Shown piece after piece: positions 48,588 through 58,265 of a stretch of 64,000 nucleotides of DNA (position 1 is the stretch's first letter; each line of letters opens with the position of its first letter). Position numbers and translations under genes: made by a program. The stretch spans positions 992,001 through 1,056,000 of the forward strand of contig JADKJH010000001.1 of NCBI GenBank assembly GCA_016722505.1, in the 5' to 3' direction. The stretch is from Holophagaceae bacterium (GTDB taxonomy: Bacteria > Acidobacteriota > Holophagae > Holophagales > Holophagaceae). The notes beneath the pieces are model-generated. The model saw only the letters and a list, made by a program, of their open reading frames with translations, was not told where the DNA came from and did not search any database.

Positions 48588-51419
48588 TCAGACCAAATAC
48601 GGTTTTAAATATTTTCCAGTCACGCTGATCTTGCTTTTGGCGATCTGCTCGGGGGTGCCTGTGGCGATGATGCGGCCACCTTCGGCGCCCCCCTCAGGGC
48701 CCAAGTCTATGACCCAATCGGCGGTCTTGATGACATCGAGATTGTGCTCGATGATGATCAGCGTGTTGCCGGTATCAGTGAGGCGGTTGAGGACTTCCAG
48801 CAGCTTCTGGATGTCCTTCAAGTGCAGGCCTGTGGTGGGCTCGTCCAGGATGTAAAGGGTACGGCCCGTGGCGCGTTTGCTCAGCTCCTTGGCGAGCTTC
48901 ACGCGCTGGGCCTCGCCTCCGCTGAGGGTCGTGGCGCTTTGGCCCAGGCGTATGTAGCCCAGGCCCACGTCCAGGAGCGTCTGCAGTTTGTTGGCTAAAA
49001 CAGGAATGGGTGCGAAAACCTCGAAGGCTTCTTCCACAGTCATGGCCAATACATCGGAAATGCTCTTGCCCTTGTAATGGACTTCCAGCGTTTCACGGTT
49101 GTAGCGTTTGCCCTTGCATTGTTCACAGGTGACGTAGATATCAGGTAGAAAGTGCATCTCGATTTTGATGACGCCGTCACCTTCGCATTTCTCGCAGCGC
49201 CCACCCTTCACATTGAAGCTATAACGGCCAGGCATGTAGCCCCGTGCCTTGCTTTCCGGTAATTGCGCATAGAGCTCGCGCAACGGCGTGAAGAGCCCCG
49301 TATAGGTAGCAGGATTGGAGCGGGGCGTGCGGCCGATGGGCGCCTGATCTATAGCAATGACCTTGTCGATTTGTTCGAGTCCCGTGATTTTCTTGTGCTT
49401 GCCCACCACGTGGACACCTTGGTGCAGTTTGTTTGCGAGCGCTTTGTAAAGGATCTCGTTCACCAGTGTGCTCTTGCCGCTGCCGCTCACGCCGGTGATG
49501 CATGTGAACAAGCCGATGGGAAAGCTGACGTCCACCTGCTTCAAATTGTTTTCCTCGGCACCCAGCAATTCGATGTGGTCCCGCTCGGCCCTGCGCCGTT
49601 TGCGTGGCACTGGAATCGAGTCCTTGCCCGACAGGAAATGCCCCGTGATGGAGGCTTCGTTTTTCGCGACGTCGTCAGGTGTGCCCTGGGCCACCACGAA
49701 TCCACCGTGCTCGCCCGCGCCAGGGCCCATGTCCACCACGTAGTCGGCGCTGAGGATCGTTTCCAGGTCATGCTCCACTACCAGCACCGAATTACCGAGG
49801 TCGCGCATCTCCATGAGCGTTTTCAGCAGCTTCTGGTTGTCCCGTTGATGCAGGCCGATGCTCGGTTCGTCGAGCACATACATGACGCCCTGGAGCTTGG
49901 ACCCGATCTGCGTGGCCAGGCGGATGCGCTGGCCCTCGCCGCCCGAAAGCGTCGCGGCGCCGCGGTCCAGCGTCAGGTAGCCCAGGCCCACGTCGTCCAG
50001 GAAGCCCAACCGTTCCCGGATCTCCTTCAATACCTTTTCGGCGATGATCGCGTCCTTGCCTTCCAGCCCCATGTCCGCGAACCAGACACGGGCATCCCGG
50101 ACGCTCTGCTGCACGATCTCGGCGATGTTCCGACCCGCCACGAAGACTGACAGCACCTCGGGTTTCAGGCGCTGCCCGCGGCATTTCTCGCAGGGCGTGA
50201 TCCGCATGGATTGCTCCATTTCCTCGCGGATATCCTCGCTGCTGGTTTCGCGGTAGCGGCGCTCCAGGTTGCCGATGACGCCTTCGAAGTGGTGCATGAA
50301 TTCGTAGCGGTTCTTGCCTTTCTCGTAGATGAATTTCATCTGCTTGCTCATGCCGTGCAGAATGATGTCGCGCACCTGTTCCGGCAGCTTCTTCCAGGGC
50401 GTGTCCATGCTGAATTTCAGGGCCCGCGCCAATTGCTCCATGAACTGCGCCCGCCATCCATCCTCAGAAACGCTCTTCCATCCGCTGGCTTGGATGGCGC
50501 CTTCGTTGATGCTGAGATTGATATTCGGGACGATCAGCTCCTCGGCGAACTGCCGCTTGAATCCCAGGCCGTCGCAGGTGTCGCAAGCGCCATAAGGGGA
50601 GTTGAAGGAAAAGCTGCGGGGCTCCAATTCCGGAAGTCCCAGCCCGAAGCGGGCGCACTTTGCGTTATTGCAGGCGAGCTTCGAGGAGAACAGCACCTCG
50701 CGGCCGTCGAAATCCACCAGGGCCGCGCCCTCGGACAGGTTGCAAGCGATCTCAAGGCTGTCCGCCAGGCGCGTGCTGGTGCCTTCGGCCACCTTGACGC
50801 GGTCAATAACCACTTCGATGGTGTGCTTCTTCTGCTTGTCCAGGTCGGGCACGCCTTCGGTGAGGTCCAGCATCCTGCCGTTGACCCGGGCCCGGATGTA
50901 GCCGCGTTTCATCAGATCCTGGAGCATCTTCTTGAATTCGCCTTTGCGGCCCCGCACCACCGGGGCGAGGATCTGCAGCTTGGTGCCCTCGGGTTGCGAG
51001 AGAATCTGGTCGGCCATCTCCTGGATGGTCTGGGAGGCGATGGCGTTGCCGCAGGCCATGCACTGCGGCTTGCCCGCGCGGGCGAAAAGCAGCCGCAGGT
51101 AGTCGTAAATTTCGGTGACCGTGGCCACGGTGGAGCGCGGATTCTTCGACGTGGTTTTCTGCTCGATGGAAATCGCGGGGCTAAGGCCCTCGATGGAATC
51201 CACGTCGGGCTTTTCCATCTGGTCCAGGAACTGCCGCGCGTAAGCGGACAGTGACTCCACGTAGCGCCGCTGGCCTTCGGCGTAGAGTGTGTCGAAAGCT
51301 AGGCTCGACTTGCCGCTACCGCTCAGCCCGGTGATGACTACCAGCTGATTACGGGGCAAGGTCAGGTCGAAGTTTTTCAGGTTGTGCTCGCGGGCACCCT
51401 TGATATGAATCGCGTCCAT
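48588..51419 (-). CDS. uvrA: Excinuclease ABC subunit A
   Basis: The damage-recognition ATPase of nucleotide excision repair. 943 aa, full length. The two ABC halves have Walker A motifs GLSGSGKSS (about residue 31) and GVSGSGKST (about 645) and signature motifs LSGGEGQRIRLA and LSGGEAQRVKLA. Zinc modules are visible, including CEKCEGDG ... YVTCEQCKGKRYN. The start region MDAIHIKGAREHNLKNFDLTLPRNQLVVITG is canonical. Divergent from the CHAD gene; converges with the peptidase gene. Confidence 0.98.
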   Translation of the reverse strand: MDAIHIKGAREHNLKNFDLTLPRNQLVVITGLSGSGKSSLAFDTLYAEGQRRYVESLSAYARQFLDQMEKPDVDSIEGLSPAISIEQKTTSKNPRSTVATVTEIYDYLRLLFARAGKPQCMACGNAIASQTIQEMADQILSQPEGTKLQILAPVVRGRKGEFKKMLQDLMKRGYIRARVNGRMLDLTEGVPDLDKQKKHTIEVVIDRVKVAEGTSTRLADSLEIACNLSEGAALVDFDGREVLFSSKLACNNAKCARFGLGLPELEPRSFSFNSPYGACDTCDGLGFKRQFAEELIVPNINLSINEGAIQASGWKSVSEDGWRAQFMEQLARALKFSMDTPWKKLPEQVRDIILHGMSKQMKFIYEKGKNRYEFMHHFEGVIGNLERRYRETSSEDIREEMEQSMRITPCEKCRGQRLKPEVLSVFVAGRNIAEIVQQSVRDARVWFADMGLEGKDAIIAEKVLKEIRERLGFLDDVGLGYLTLDRGAATLSGGEGQRIRLATQIGSKLQGVMYVLDEPSIGLHQRDNQKLLKTLMEMRDLGNSVLVVEHDLETILSADYVVDMGPGAGEHGGFVVAQGTPDDVAKNEASITGHFLSGKDSIPVPRKRRRAERDHIELLGAEENNLKQVDVSFPIGLFTCITGVSGSGKSTLVNEILYKALANKLHQGVHVVGKHKKITGLEQIDKVIAIDQAPIGRTPRSNPATYTGLFTPLRELYAQLPESKARGYMPGRYSFNVKGGRCEKCEGDGVIKIEMHFLPDIYVTCEQCKGKRYNRETLEVHYKGKSISDVLAMTVEEAFEVFAPIPVLANKLQTLLDVGLGYIRLGQSATTLSGGEAQRVKLAKELSKRATGRTLYILDEPTTGLHLKDIQKLLEVLNRLTDTGNTLIIIEHNLDVIKTADWVIDLGPEGGAEGGRIIATGTPEQIAKSKISVTGKYLKPYLV

Positions 51420-51508
51420 GGTTCCTTCGGTGGGTTGGAGAGGGCTTGGGTTAACGTCGCGTGCCCTTTTTGATCTTAGAAGGAACCAATCGGCCCTAGA
51501 ATTCCCAT

Positions 51509-52390
51509 ATGCATGGTGTCGAGTTCTCTGTCCTGCTCCATCGGGCCCTCGAGGCCCGGGTGCAGGAGTTGAAGGATGCCTCCGCCAGCGAAGGTGGATT
51601 CAATGATTCCGAGGCTGTCCATCGTATCCGGGTGGCCTGTCGCCGCCTGCGGACGGTATTGGGCCTCTTGGATGAGCAGGCCTACCCGCACCTAAAAAAC
51701 CGCGCCAAGGCTCTGCGCGAGTTCACCAAAGCCCTGGGCGGCATACGGAATTTGGATGTTCAGATTGCGGCGCTGGAAAACCTCCACACCATGGCACAGG
51801 AGCCCCTAGACCAGGCGGCTCTCGAGCATGTGCTGGAGAGCGTGGCCCGGCGACGCCAAAAACGGCTGGCGGCAATAACCACCAAAGTGCCTACCTTCAC
51901 CAAGTTGTTGAAAGTTCCCAGCCTTCCAAATCCTTTTGAAGGCCCAGCCGTGACGATTGGAGCCTGGTCCCAGCTGGAACCTTGCATCCGTGAGGCCCTT
52001 TCCCACATCTCTACACGCCGGGAGCAGGAGAATATCAAGGATCTCCATGAATCCAGGATCAAGGTGAAGCGGTTGAGGGACACCTTGGAGGCCCTGGCTC
52101 CAGCCTTTCCTATGGAACCAACAGGGTTCCTGATGGATCTGCGGGCCATGCAGACCGCGCTGGGCGACCACCACGACCAAGCCGCCCTGGAGGCCCTTCT
52201 TCGAAAGCACCTCGACCACCTTACAGAAACCAATCGCCCGGTTCTTTCCCAAAGCCTTTCAAGGTTGCTGAATGCTGCGATAGAGGCTCGGCATCAGGCC
52301 TTTGAACAGTTTTGCGCACTCGAGGGTCCCTGGGATGAGACTGAATTTTCAGCTCGGATCCAGGCGTTGTTAGGAGTCAACGCCGCATGA
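51509..52390 (+). CDS. CHAD-domain protein
   Basis: A 293-aa helical protein. The CHAD signature is VHRIRVACRRLRTVLGLL near residues 35-52, with a second helical repeat LHESRIKVKRLRDTLEAL (about 180) and QTALGDHHDQAALEALL. CHAD domains bind inorganic polyphosphate through basic residues. There is no CYTH triphosphatase fused or adjacent, unlike many CHAD loci. Instead the stop overlaps the ATG of a histidine kinase, so the two are co-translated. Confidence 0.9.
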   Translation: MHGVEFSVLLHRALEARVQELKDASASEGGFNDSEAVHRIRVACRRLRTVLGLLDEQAYPHLKNRAKALREFTKALGGIRNLDVQIAALENLHTMAQEPLDQAALEHVLESVARRRQKRLAAITTKVPTFTKLLKVPSLPNPFEGPAVTIGAWSQLEPCIREALSHISTRREQENIKDLHESRIKVKRLRDTLEALAPAFPMEPTGFLMDLRAMQTALGDHHDQAALEALLRKHLDHLTETNRPVLSQSLSRLLNAAIEARHQAFEQFCALEGPWDETEFSARIQALLGVNAA

Positions 52391-53988
52391 AGATTCAGCC
52401 TCTCAAATGGCTGAGAAGCCTCCACGCGAAGCTCTTCCTGCTGATGGCACTGGTGACCAGCGTGCTTACTGTTGCCGTGGCCTACAACATCACCCGCAAC
52501 AGCCGACGGGAGTTGGAATCCTACTCGAAAAATCTAACCTTTGAAGCAGCCCGGACCATCGAAACTGAAATCCTTAAGCGAGATCCGAAATTTCAGGACA
52601 GCCGCACGGTGAAGGCATTGCTGGAGAGCATCGCGGGTGATGATCGCAGCATCTTCCAGATGGATGTGTTCCAGCGCGTCGACAAGACCGAAAAGGTGTA
52701 TCTCCTTACTTCCAGCGGGGTGGATAACGAGATCCAATGGACACCAGAGCTCGGCAAGTTCATGAGTTTGAAAGAGCCCAGCGCGGAGCTGGTGGACTTG
52801 AGTACCGGCACCAAAGGATGGAAGGTTTTCCTGCCAATCCAGAGCCCGAAGGGGGACAAATATCCGCCCATCGGGCTGATCCGCGCCTATTTAGACATGG
52901 AGCGGTGGGAAATCGTGTGGAGGAAAAATCAAAGCCGCACTTTGAACACACTTCCGTGGGTGATCCTCGGCGAATTCATCCTGCTATGGGTGATCCTGGG
53001 CATCTTTGTGAACGATCCCTTGCGCAACATCACCGAGGCCATGGAGCGGCTGGAACAGGGCGATACCGCTGCCCGCGCCTCGGTGGGCCACACCGATGAA
53101 TTGGGTTCCATCGCCAGCCGCTTCAATCAGATGTCCAGCCAGCTCCAGCGGGCATCGGGTGAGCGAGAGGCTTTCATCGAGGAAATCCGCGGCCTCAATG
53201 CGAATCTGCAGAACCGCATTGACGCGGCCCTCGCGGACTTGCAGGCGAAGAATGCGGAGCTTGAGACATTGGTCGAACGCAACTCGCTGCTTCGGGAAGA
53301 ATTGAGCCAACAAGAGCGCTTGGCGGTGGCAGGCCAGCTGACAGCCACCTTCGCCCACGAAGTAGGCACGCCCCTCAATTTGGTAAACAGCCATCTTCAG
53401 CTGCTCGAAGGCCAAGAGGATCTGACGGATAAAACCAGGGATCGCTTGGGCGTCATCCATTCCCAAATCCAACGGGTAGGGGAGATCGTGCGCCGCCTGC
53501 TGGACATGACCCGACGGCCCCAGCTCAAGCAGGAATCGGTTTCGCTCAATGATCTAGTGGATGGCTTGCAGCAGCTCTGGCTGCCGACGCTCACAGCCCA
53601 TGGTGTGGACTTTAGCGTGGACTCACCCAAGGGCGTGGTGGTGAGCGCGGACCGCAAGCAGATGGAGCAGCTCTTCATCAATCTCGTGAACAACGCCGTG
53701 GATGCCATGCCTGGGGGTGGCCACATCTACCTGCGCGTCAGGCCCGATGGAGAGGGATGGAACGTGGAGCTTCAAGACAGCGGCCAAGGCATTCCGGCTG
53801 ATATATTGCCCAAGGTCTTCAAGCCGATGTTCACCACCAAGCCCGAAGGAAAAGGCACGGGCCTGGGCCTGCCCATCTGCCGGGAGATCGTGCGCACTCA
53901 TGGTGGCGAGATCCGCCTGATCAGCGAAGTGGGCCATGGCACCACCGTGATCTTCAGCCTGCCTGGCTTGGCCCGGGCCGCAGCATAG
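52387..53988 (+). CDS. Membrane sensor histidine kinase
   Basis: A 533-aa protein with TM1 (LFLLMALVTSVLTVAVAYNI), a periplasmic sensor region (about 35-175), TM2 (WVILGEFILLWVILGIFV), HAMP (about 205-255) and a coiled-coil linker (LQNRIDAALADLQAKNAELETLVERNSLLREELSQQER). The HisKA phosphoacceptor follows in FAHEVGTPLNLVNSHLQLL (His then Glu), then HATPase with the N box LFINLVNNAVDAMP, G1 DSGQGIP, and GKGTGLGLPICREIV. The ATG overlaps the CHAD gene stop. No response regulator is adjacent, so the partner is unknown. Confidence 0.93.
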   Translation: MKIQPLKWLRSLHAKLFLLMALVTSVLTVAVAYNITRNSRRELESYSKNLTFEAARTIETEILKRDPKFQDSRTVKALLESIAGDDRSIFQMDVFQRVDKTEKVYLLTSSGVDNEIQWTPELGKFMSLKEPSAELVDLSTGTKGWKVFLPIQSPKGDKYPPIGLIRAYLDMERWEIVWRKNQSRTLNTLPWVILGEFILLWVILGIFVNDPLRNITEAMERLEQGDTAARASVGHTDELGSIASRFNQMSSQLQRASGEREAFIEEIRGLNANLQNRIDAALADLQAKNAELETLVERNSLLREELSQQERLAVAGQLTATFAHEVGTPLNLVNSHLQLLEGQEDLTDKTRDRLGVIHSQIQRVGEIVRRLLDMTRRPQLKQESVSLNDLVDGLQQLWLPTLTAHGVDFSVDSPKGVVVSADRKQMEQLFINLVNNAVDAMPGGGHIYLRVRPDGEGWNVELQDSGQGIPADILPKVFKPMFTTKPEGKGTGLGLPICREIVRTHGGEIRLISEVGHGTTVIFSLPGLARAAA

Positions 53989-54026
53989 CAAGTAAGTTAT
54001 CCGGGGGCTGGTCGGGGCAAGGGATA

Positions 54027-55046
54027 TCAATCCCCGGCCTCGCCACTGGGGCTTCCAGCGTACATATCCGGCAAGGCCCCGCCTACGAGTGATGACGGCA
54101 TGTTCAGCAACCTCTCCGGCACATGCACGACATTATTCTGGAGGCGGCCTAGGCCTTCAATTTCCATGACCACGTCGTCGCCAGCCTTGAGCCACAGGTT
54201 GTCGGTGATCTTGCTGCCGTTGAGCTCCAGCAGGCAACCGGTCCCCACGGTGCCGCTGCCGATGACCTCGCCGGGCTGCATGTGGATGCCGTAACTCAAG
54301 CGCTGGAGAATTTGAGCAAAGGTCCAGTTCATGGAATCCACGTTGCCGTTCGACAGCCTATGTCCATTGACATCGCACGTCATTGACGCGTGAAGGATTT
54401 CACCCCGTTCGGTCTTCTCAAGGTCCAGTTCATCCTTGGTCACCAGCCAGGGACCGAGGCTCGTCGCGAAATCCTTGCCCTTGCAGGGACCCAGATTGAG
54501 TTTCATCTCTTCCATCTGAAGCATCCGCGCACTCCAGTCGTTCATGATCATGTAACCAAAAATCGCGCCATCAGACTCTTCCAGCGTGGCGTTGTGCAGG
54601 GAGCGGCCCGTGACGACAGCCACTTCCAATTCAAAATCCAGCCGCACGAGATGGTGGTCCTGGACTTTCAGTTCGCCTGGGCCCATCACCGCCAAATGAT
54701 TCGTGAAGTAAGCCACCGGGAAGAGATCGAATTCTGGAATCATGTCCAACCCGCGATTGCGCCGGGCCGTGGAAACATGCTGGCGGAAGGCATAGCCATC
54801 ACGCATGGAAGTGGGCCGGGGCACCGGGGCGAGCAGCGTGACCTTGCTGACCTGGATTTGCGCGGAGGCGGGTGCTTTGGCGATGGCCGCCTTGGCGATG
54901 GGCATCAGCGTGTCCTGCTGGCGGAGGAGCGCGAGCATATCCACCGCCAAGCGCGGATCAGCCCCATGGAAATCCAAAATCGCGCCGTCCGGCAGCACAG
55001 CACCAATTTTTTCGAACCCTTGATGAATGAACGTCACGAGCTTCAT
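54027..55046 (-). CDS. Fumarylacetoacetate hydrolase-family protein
   Basis: A 339-aa FAH-fold metal-dependent hydrolase or decarboxylase. Visible are the N-terminal small domain (MKLVTFIHQGFEKIGAVLPDG), RDGYAFRQHV, the metal-binding Glu pair in LDFELEVAVVTGR and the catalytic-site region IFGYMIMNDWSARMLQ. QPGEVIGSGTVGTGCLLE and LKAGDDVVMEIEGLGRLQN follow at the C-terminus. The length suggests the fumarylacetoacetase-like branch rather than the short MhpD-like one; no tyrosine-catabolism neighbours confirm a substrate. ATG 55046 has AGAGG upstream. Converges with the kinase gene. Confidence 0.85.
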   Translation of the reverse strand: MKLVTFIHQGFEKIGAVLPDGAILDFHGADPRLAVDMLALLRQQDTLMPIAKAAIAKAPASAQIQVSKVTLLAPVPRPTSMRDGYAFRQHVSTARRNRGLDMIPEFDLFPVAYFTNHLAVMGPGELKVQDHHLVRLDFELEVAVVTGRSLHNATLEESDGAIFGYMIMNDWSARMLQMEEMKLNLGPCKGKDFATSLGPWLVTKDELDLEKTERGEILHASMTCDVNGHRLSNGNVDSMNWTFAQILQRLSYGIHMQPGEVIGSGTVGTGCLLELNGSKITDNLWLKAGDDVVMEIEGLGRLQNNVVHVPERLLNMPSSLVGGALPDMYAGSPSGEAGD

Positions 55047-55076
55047 GGCCACCTCTGGTGTTGATTCTATCGGACC

Positions 55077-55115
55077 CTAAAAAAACAGCCTCGCCATTGG
55101 AGATGGCAAGGCTGT
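55077..55115 (-). terminator. Intrinsic terminator of the TonB-receptor gene
   Basis: On the minus strand a 13-base stem (55115-55103 with 55097-55085; ACAGCC at the base, one mismatch) with a 5-base loop is followed by a run of seven T. It lies 18 bases after the receptor stop codon. Confidence 0.92.
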
Positions 55116-55132
55116 CATGCAATCAAACCAGA

Positions 55133-58100
55133 TCAGAAGGTGAGCTTGGCACCCACCTGGAACTGACGGTTGAAATCGCTGCTGGTGACAATGGGAGATC
55201 CGAAGGCTGGAGCGCCCGGAGGAGGCACCTGGTAATTCTGGACCTTGCTCACATTGTAGTGGTTGAAGACATTGAAGACCTCGATGATGCCTTCAAGGTT
55301 CACACCACCGCCAAAATGGAAAGTACGGGAAAGACGCATGTCCATGTTGTAGATATTTGGTGTGGTTTCCGTGTTGCGGCCCACGCCCGCAGGACGGTCG
55401 GCTGGCGCGGAAAGGCCTTCGTTGTTGCCAAAAGCGGCGGTCACGTTCCCCTGGGCATCCCTGAAGACTCCGTAATCGGCATCCCGGCCAGTCCAGATGG
55501 AGTAGGGACGGCCAGAAGTGAAGCGGCCAATGAAGGAGATGATCCAGTTCTTCGCCCAGACGCTGGAGGCATTCTTGGTGTTGAACACCGCGCTGAAATT
55601 CAGCCGGTTTTTCTGGTCCTGATTGCTGGGACTCATTTCAGCATTGGGATCAAACGTGTTCTGCGAGGCGAATTGCGTGAGCCAGTCAATGTAATTGTCC
55701 TCGGCCTTGCTGTAGGTGTAGCTGGCGTTGATGGAGATCGTGTCGCGCATCTGCCAGGCAAAGCCCACGGTGCCGCCGATGTACTTGCTTTCACCGGTGG
55801 AGTCATAGCGGTAAATAGCGGAGTAGGGGATGCTGCCCAACGACGGAGGACCATAAAGGATGGGTGATCGCAAGGTTGTGGTTCCGTTGACGGGAATCGT
55901 GGCATTCACATCCCGCACATTCATGAAGTTCTTGCCCTTGGAATAGACCCCGTCAAAAGAGAATTTCAGATTGGGCCTGGGGCTGTATTCCAGGCCCAGG
56001 TTGGCCTGATTGGTTTCGGGCGCGCTGTATTCACCCGGCAGGAGCATCACCTTGCCGCCCTTGATGGGAGTGCCAACGGCCGTTAGGAAATTGTTGTAGC
56101 GGCGATTGGAGCCACCATCGGCGCTGGCCCAGGAGTAGAAAGAATTCGGAGCCCTGCGGCCCACGGTCTGCAGATCGGTGCCGTTGCTCAGGAAAACCGC
56201 GGAATAAGGTCCAAGTTGGGTGCGGCCGACAAAGGTGCCATAGCCGCCATAGATGCGGGTGATGGGCGTCGCCTGCCAGGTGAAGGCGAGCCTGGGTGAA
56301 ACCTTGCTGCTGCTCCAGTCCTTGCTTGTCTTGAAATTCGCAGCGAAATCATAGGGGCCCCTGCCCGTGGCGGTAGCCTCGGTCGCCCCGAGGATGCTAC
56401 CGATGGTGCCGCTGGAAAGAAGCCCGGAGGACGGTCCGGGGTTATTCAGCCAAGCGTAATCGGCGGTGTCCTTGAAGGGCGGCAAGACCTCCCGGTCATA
56501 ACGCACACCAAGCTTGAGGGTGAATTTAGGCGTGATCTGCCAGTCATCCTGGATGAAGGCGCTCTGGTAATCCGCGCTGTAGTCCAGGTAGTCGTCCCCG
56601 AATCCCTGCACGAAAGCCGCGGGCATTCCTTTACCGCCGTAGGGATTCGATGCTTGGAGCGCAGCGAGGCCATCGGCGAATCCAGGAATCGCCTGGAAAC
56701 GGTAGATGCCCGCGAAATTCAAGGGGAGCGTGCCAATCAGGCTCGTCCGCATCAGATCCACGCCGATCTTCAGGCTGTGTTTGTCAAAGAAGAAAGATGC
56801 GGTGTCCACCAACTGGTAGCTCTTTTCCGACCGAGGCTGAGGCAGGAAACGCTGGGTCCCGAAAGTGGCCGCGCCCAGAATCTCGACATAGGGGCCATGG
56901 GCATCGTCAAGGCTGATCAGCTCGTGGTCGCGAAGGCTGTACAGGATTCGGAAATCATTCACGAACCTGGAAGAAGCGTTGAACAGATTCGAAACGGAAA
57001 CGGATTTGTCCTCGATGCGCCTGGCGCCACCGGCGCTGCGGTCAATGAGGCCGCCCCACTCCTGCTGGTTCTCGTTGTACTCCTTGGCCCAGGTTGTGCG
57101 CAGGCTCCAGCGGCTGACATCACTTTGGTTCCAATCCAGCTTGACGATGCCGGTGGTGACGTACTCAACGTAGGGGATCTGTCCCTGGGAAACCTGGAAG
57201 CCTGTGTTTTGCCGGATGATCTGGGCCGTTTCCGGTTTAATGGTCACGTTGTTTGTATCGTTCTTCTCGAACCGCTCGACACTCACAAAGTAGAAGAGTT
57301 TGTCCTTGACGATGGAACCGCTGACCGTGGCGCCATACTGGCTTTGGCTGAATTTCTGATCCCCGGAGCTCAAGGGACGCCTGGCATCCAGGCTGCCTTC
57401 CCTCCGGAAATAGAAGAGCCCGCCGCCAAACTGGTTGCCGCCGCTCTTGGTGACCACGTTCACCGTGCCGCCTGCGGCGCGGCCATACTCGGCCGAGAAT
57501 CCGTTAGCCACCACCTGGAATTCCTGCACCGCTTCCTGGCTGAAGGTGGAACGGACGGAACCCGTTGACACGTCGTTGTTATCGAGGCCGTCCACCATCA
57601 CGTTGTTGGAACGGGGATTGACGCCCGCGAAGGTCAGCCCTGAGTTTGAGGCCGTTCCGCCATTGTCGGGGCTATTGGCCTTGGACACGCCAGGGGTCGT
57701 GAGGCTGAAATCCTCGAAGCGGCGGCGGTTGATGGGCAGGTTATTGATCAGGTTGTTATCAACGACTGCGGATACTTGCGTCCTGGTGGGATCCACGATG
57801 GTGTTCTCGCCCACCACTTCCACGGTGGCTGAAGCTTCCACGCCAGTCAGGCTCACATTGAAATCCATGGTGCTGCCGATTCGCAATACCAGGTCTTTCA
57901 CACGCTTGCTCGAATATCCCGAGGCTTCCACCAATAAGGTATACGAGCCCGGAGGCAGCAGGCGGAAGGCATAGTTGCCCGAGGCGTCCGTCGCCAATAC
58001 ACGTGTCTGGTTTGTAGAATCCTGAGTGAGCCTTACGGTGGCCTTGGCCACAGGTCCCCCTGCCGCGGTGCGCACCGAACCCCGGAGATCCGCGGTGGTG

Positions 58101-58183
58101 ACGCCCGTGCTCTGAGCCGAGAGGCTTAGAGATAGCGAGGTCAGCGCCGCGAGAGTGAAAAGGTGGAAGCGTCGAGTGCCCAT
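55133..58183 (-). CDS. Oar-like TonB-dependent receptor with carboxypeptidase-regulatory domain
   Basis: A 1016-aa outer-membrane protein with a signal peptide (HLFTLAALTSLSLSLSAQS). A CarboxypepD_reg-like domain follows (GSVRTAAGGPVAKATVRLTQDSTNQ, PPGSYTLLVEASGYSSKRV). Then come the plug (INRRRFEDFSLTTPGV, NVMVDGLDNNDVSTG, GGTVNVVTKSGGNQFGGGLFYFRREGSLDA) and a long beta-barrel ending in FQVGAKLTF with C-terminal Phe. The layout is that of Oar/OmpA-like TonB-dependent transporters, abundant in Acidobacteriota and myxobacteria. It begins at ATG 58183 after GGAG. Substrate unknown; it stands alone between its terminator and bioA. Confidence 0.9.
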   Translation of the reverse strand: MGTRRFHLFTLAALTSLSLSLSAQSTGVTTADLRGSVRTAAGGPVAKATVRLTQDSTNQTRVLATDASGNYAFRLLPPGSYTLLVEASGYSSKRVKDLVLRIGSTMDFNVSLTGVEASATVEVVGENTIVDPTRTQVSAVVDNNLINNLPINRRRFEDFSLTTPGVSKANSPDNGGTASNSGLTFAGVNPRSNNVMVDGLDNNDVSTGSVRSTFSQEAVQEFQVVANGFSAEYGRAAGGTVNVVTKSGGNQFGGGLFYFRREGSLDARRPLSSGDQKFSQSQYGATVSGSIVKDKLFYFVSVERFEKNDTNNVTIKPETAQIIRQNTGFQVSQGQIPYVEYVTTGIVKLDWNQSDVSRWSLRTTWAKEYNENQQEWGGLIDRSAGGARRIEDKSVSVSNLFNASSRFVNDFRILYSLRDHELISLDDAHGPYVEILGAATFGTQRFLPQPRSEKSYQLVDTASFFFDKHSLKIGVDLMRTSLIGTLPLNFAGIYRFQAIPGFADGLAALQASNPYGGKGMPAAFVQGFGDDYLDYSADYQSAFIQDDWQITPKFTLKLGVRYDREVLPPFKDTADYAWLNNPGPSSGLLSSGTIGSILGATEATATGRGPYDFAANFKTSKDWSSSKVSPRLAFTWQATPITRIYGGYGTFVGRTQLGPYSAVFLSNGTDLQTVGRRAPNSFYSWASADGGSNRRYNNFLTAVGTPIKGGKVMLLPGEYSAPETNQANLGLEYSPRPNLKFSFDGVYSKGKNFMNVRDVNATIPVNGTTTLRSPILYGPPSLGSIPYSAIYRYDSTGESKYIGGTVGFAWQMRDTISINASYTYSKAEDNYIDWLTQFASQNTFDPNAEMSPSNQDQKNRLNFSAVFNTKNASSVWAKNWIISFIGRFTSGRPYSIWTGRDADYGVFRDAQGNVTAAFGNNEGLSAPADRPAGVGRNTETTPNIYNMDMRLSRTFHFGGGVNLEGIIEVFNVFNHYNVSKVQNYQVPPPGAPAFGSPIVTSSDFNRQFQVGAKLTF

Positions 58184-58265
58184 GGTGGCTCCAGTCGAAT
58201 GGGAATGCCGTTTGAGGAAGGGTGTCCCGAGAATAGAAACAATTTGGGGCCATGGCAAGCACGGC

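Noticed and set aside
49263..51254. Two plus-strand frames of about 300-350 codons opposite uvrA
   Set aside because: uvrA motifs are intact on the other strand throughout; these frames have no recognisable domain.
58184..58265. Riboswitch (for example cobalamin) upstream of the TonB receptor
   Set aside because: The 5' region is only about 80 bases and contains no recognisable conserved box or hairpin set.
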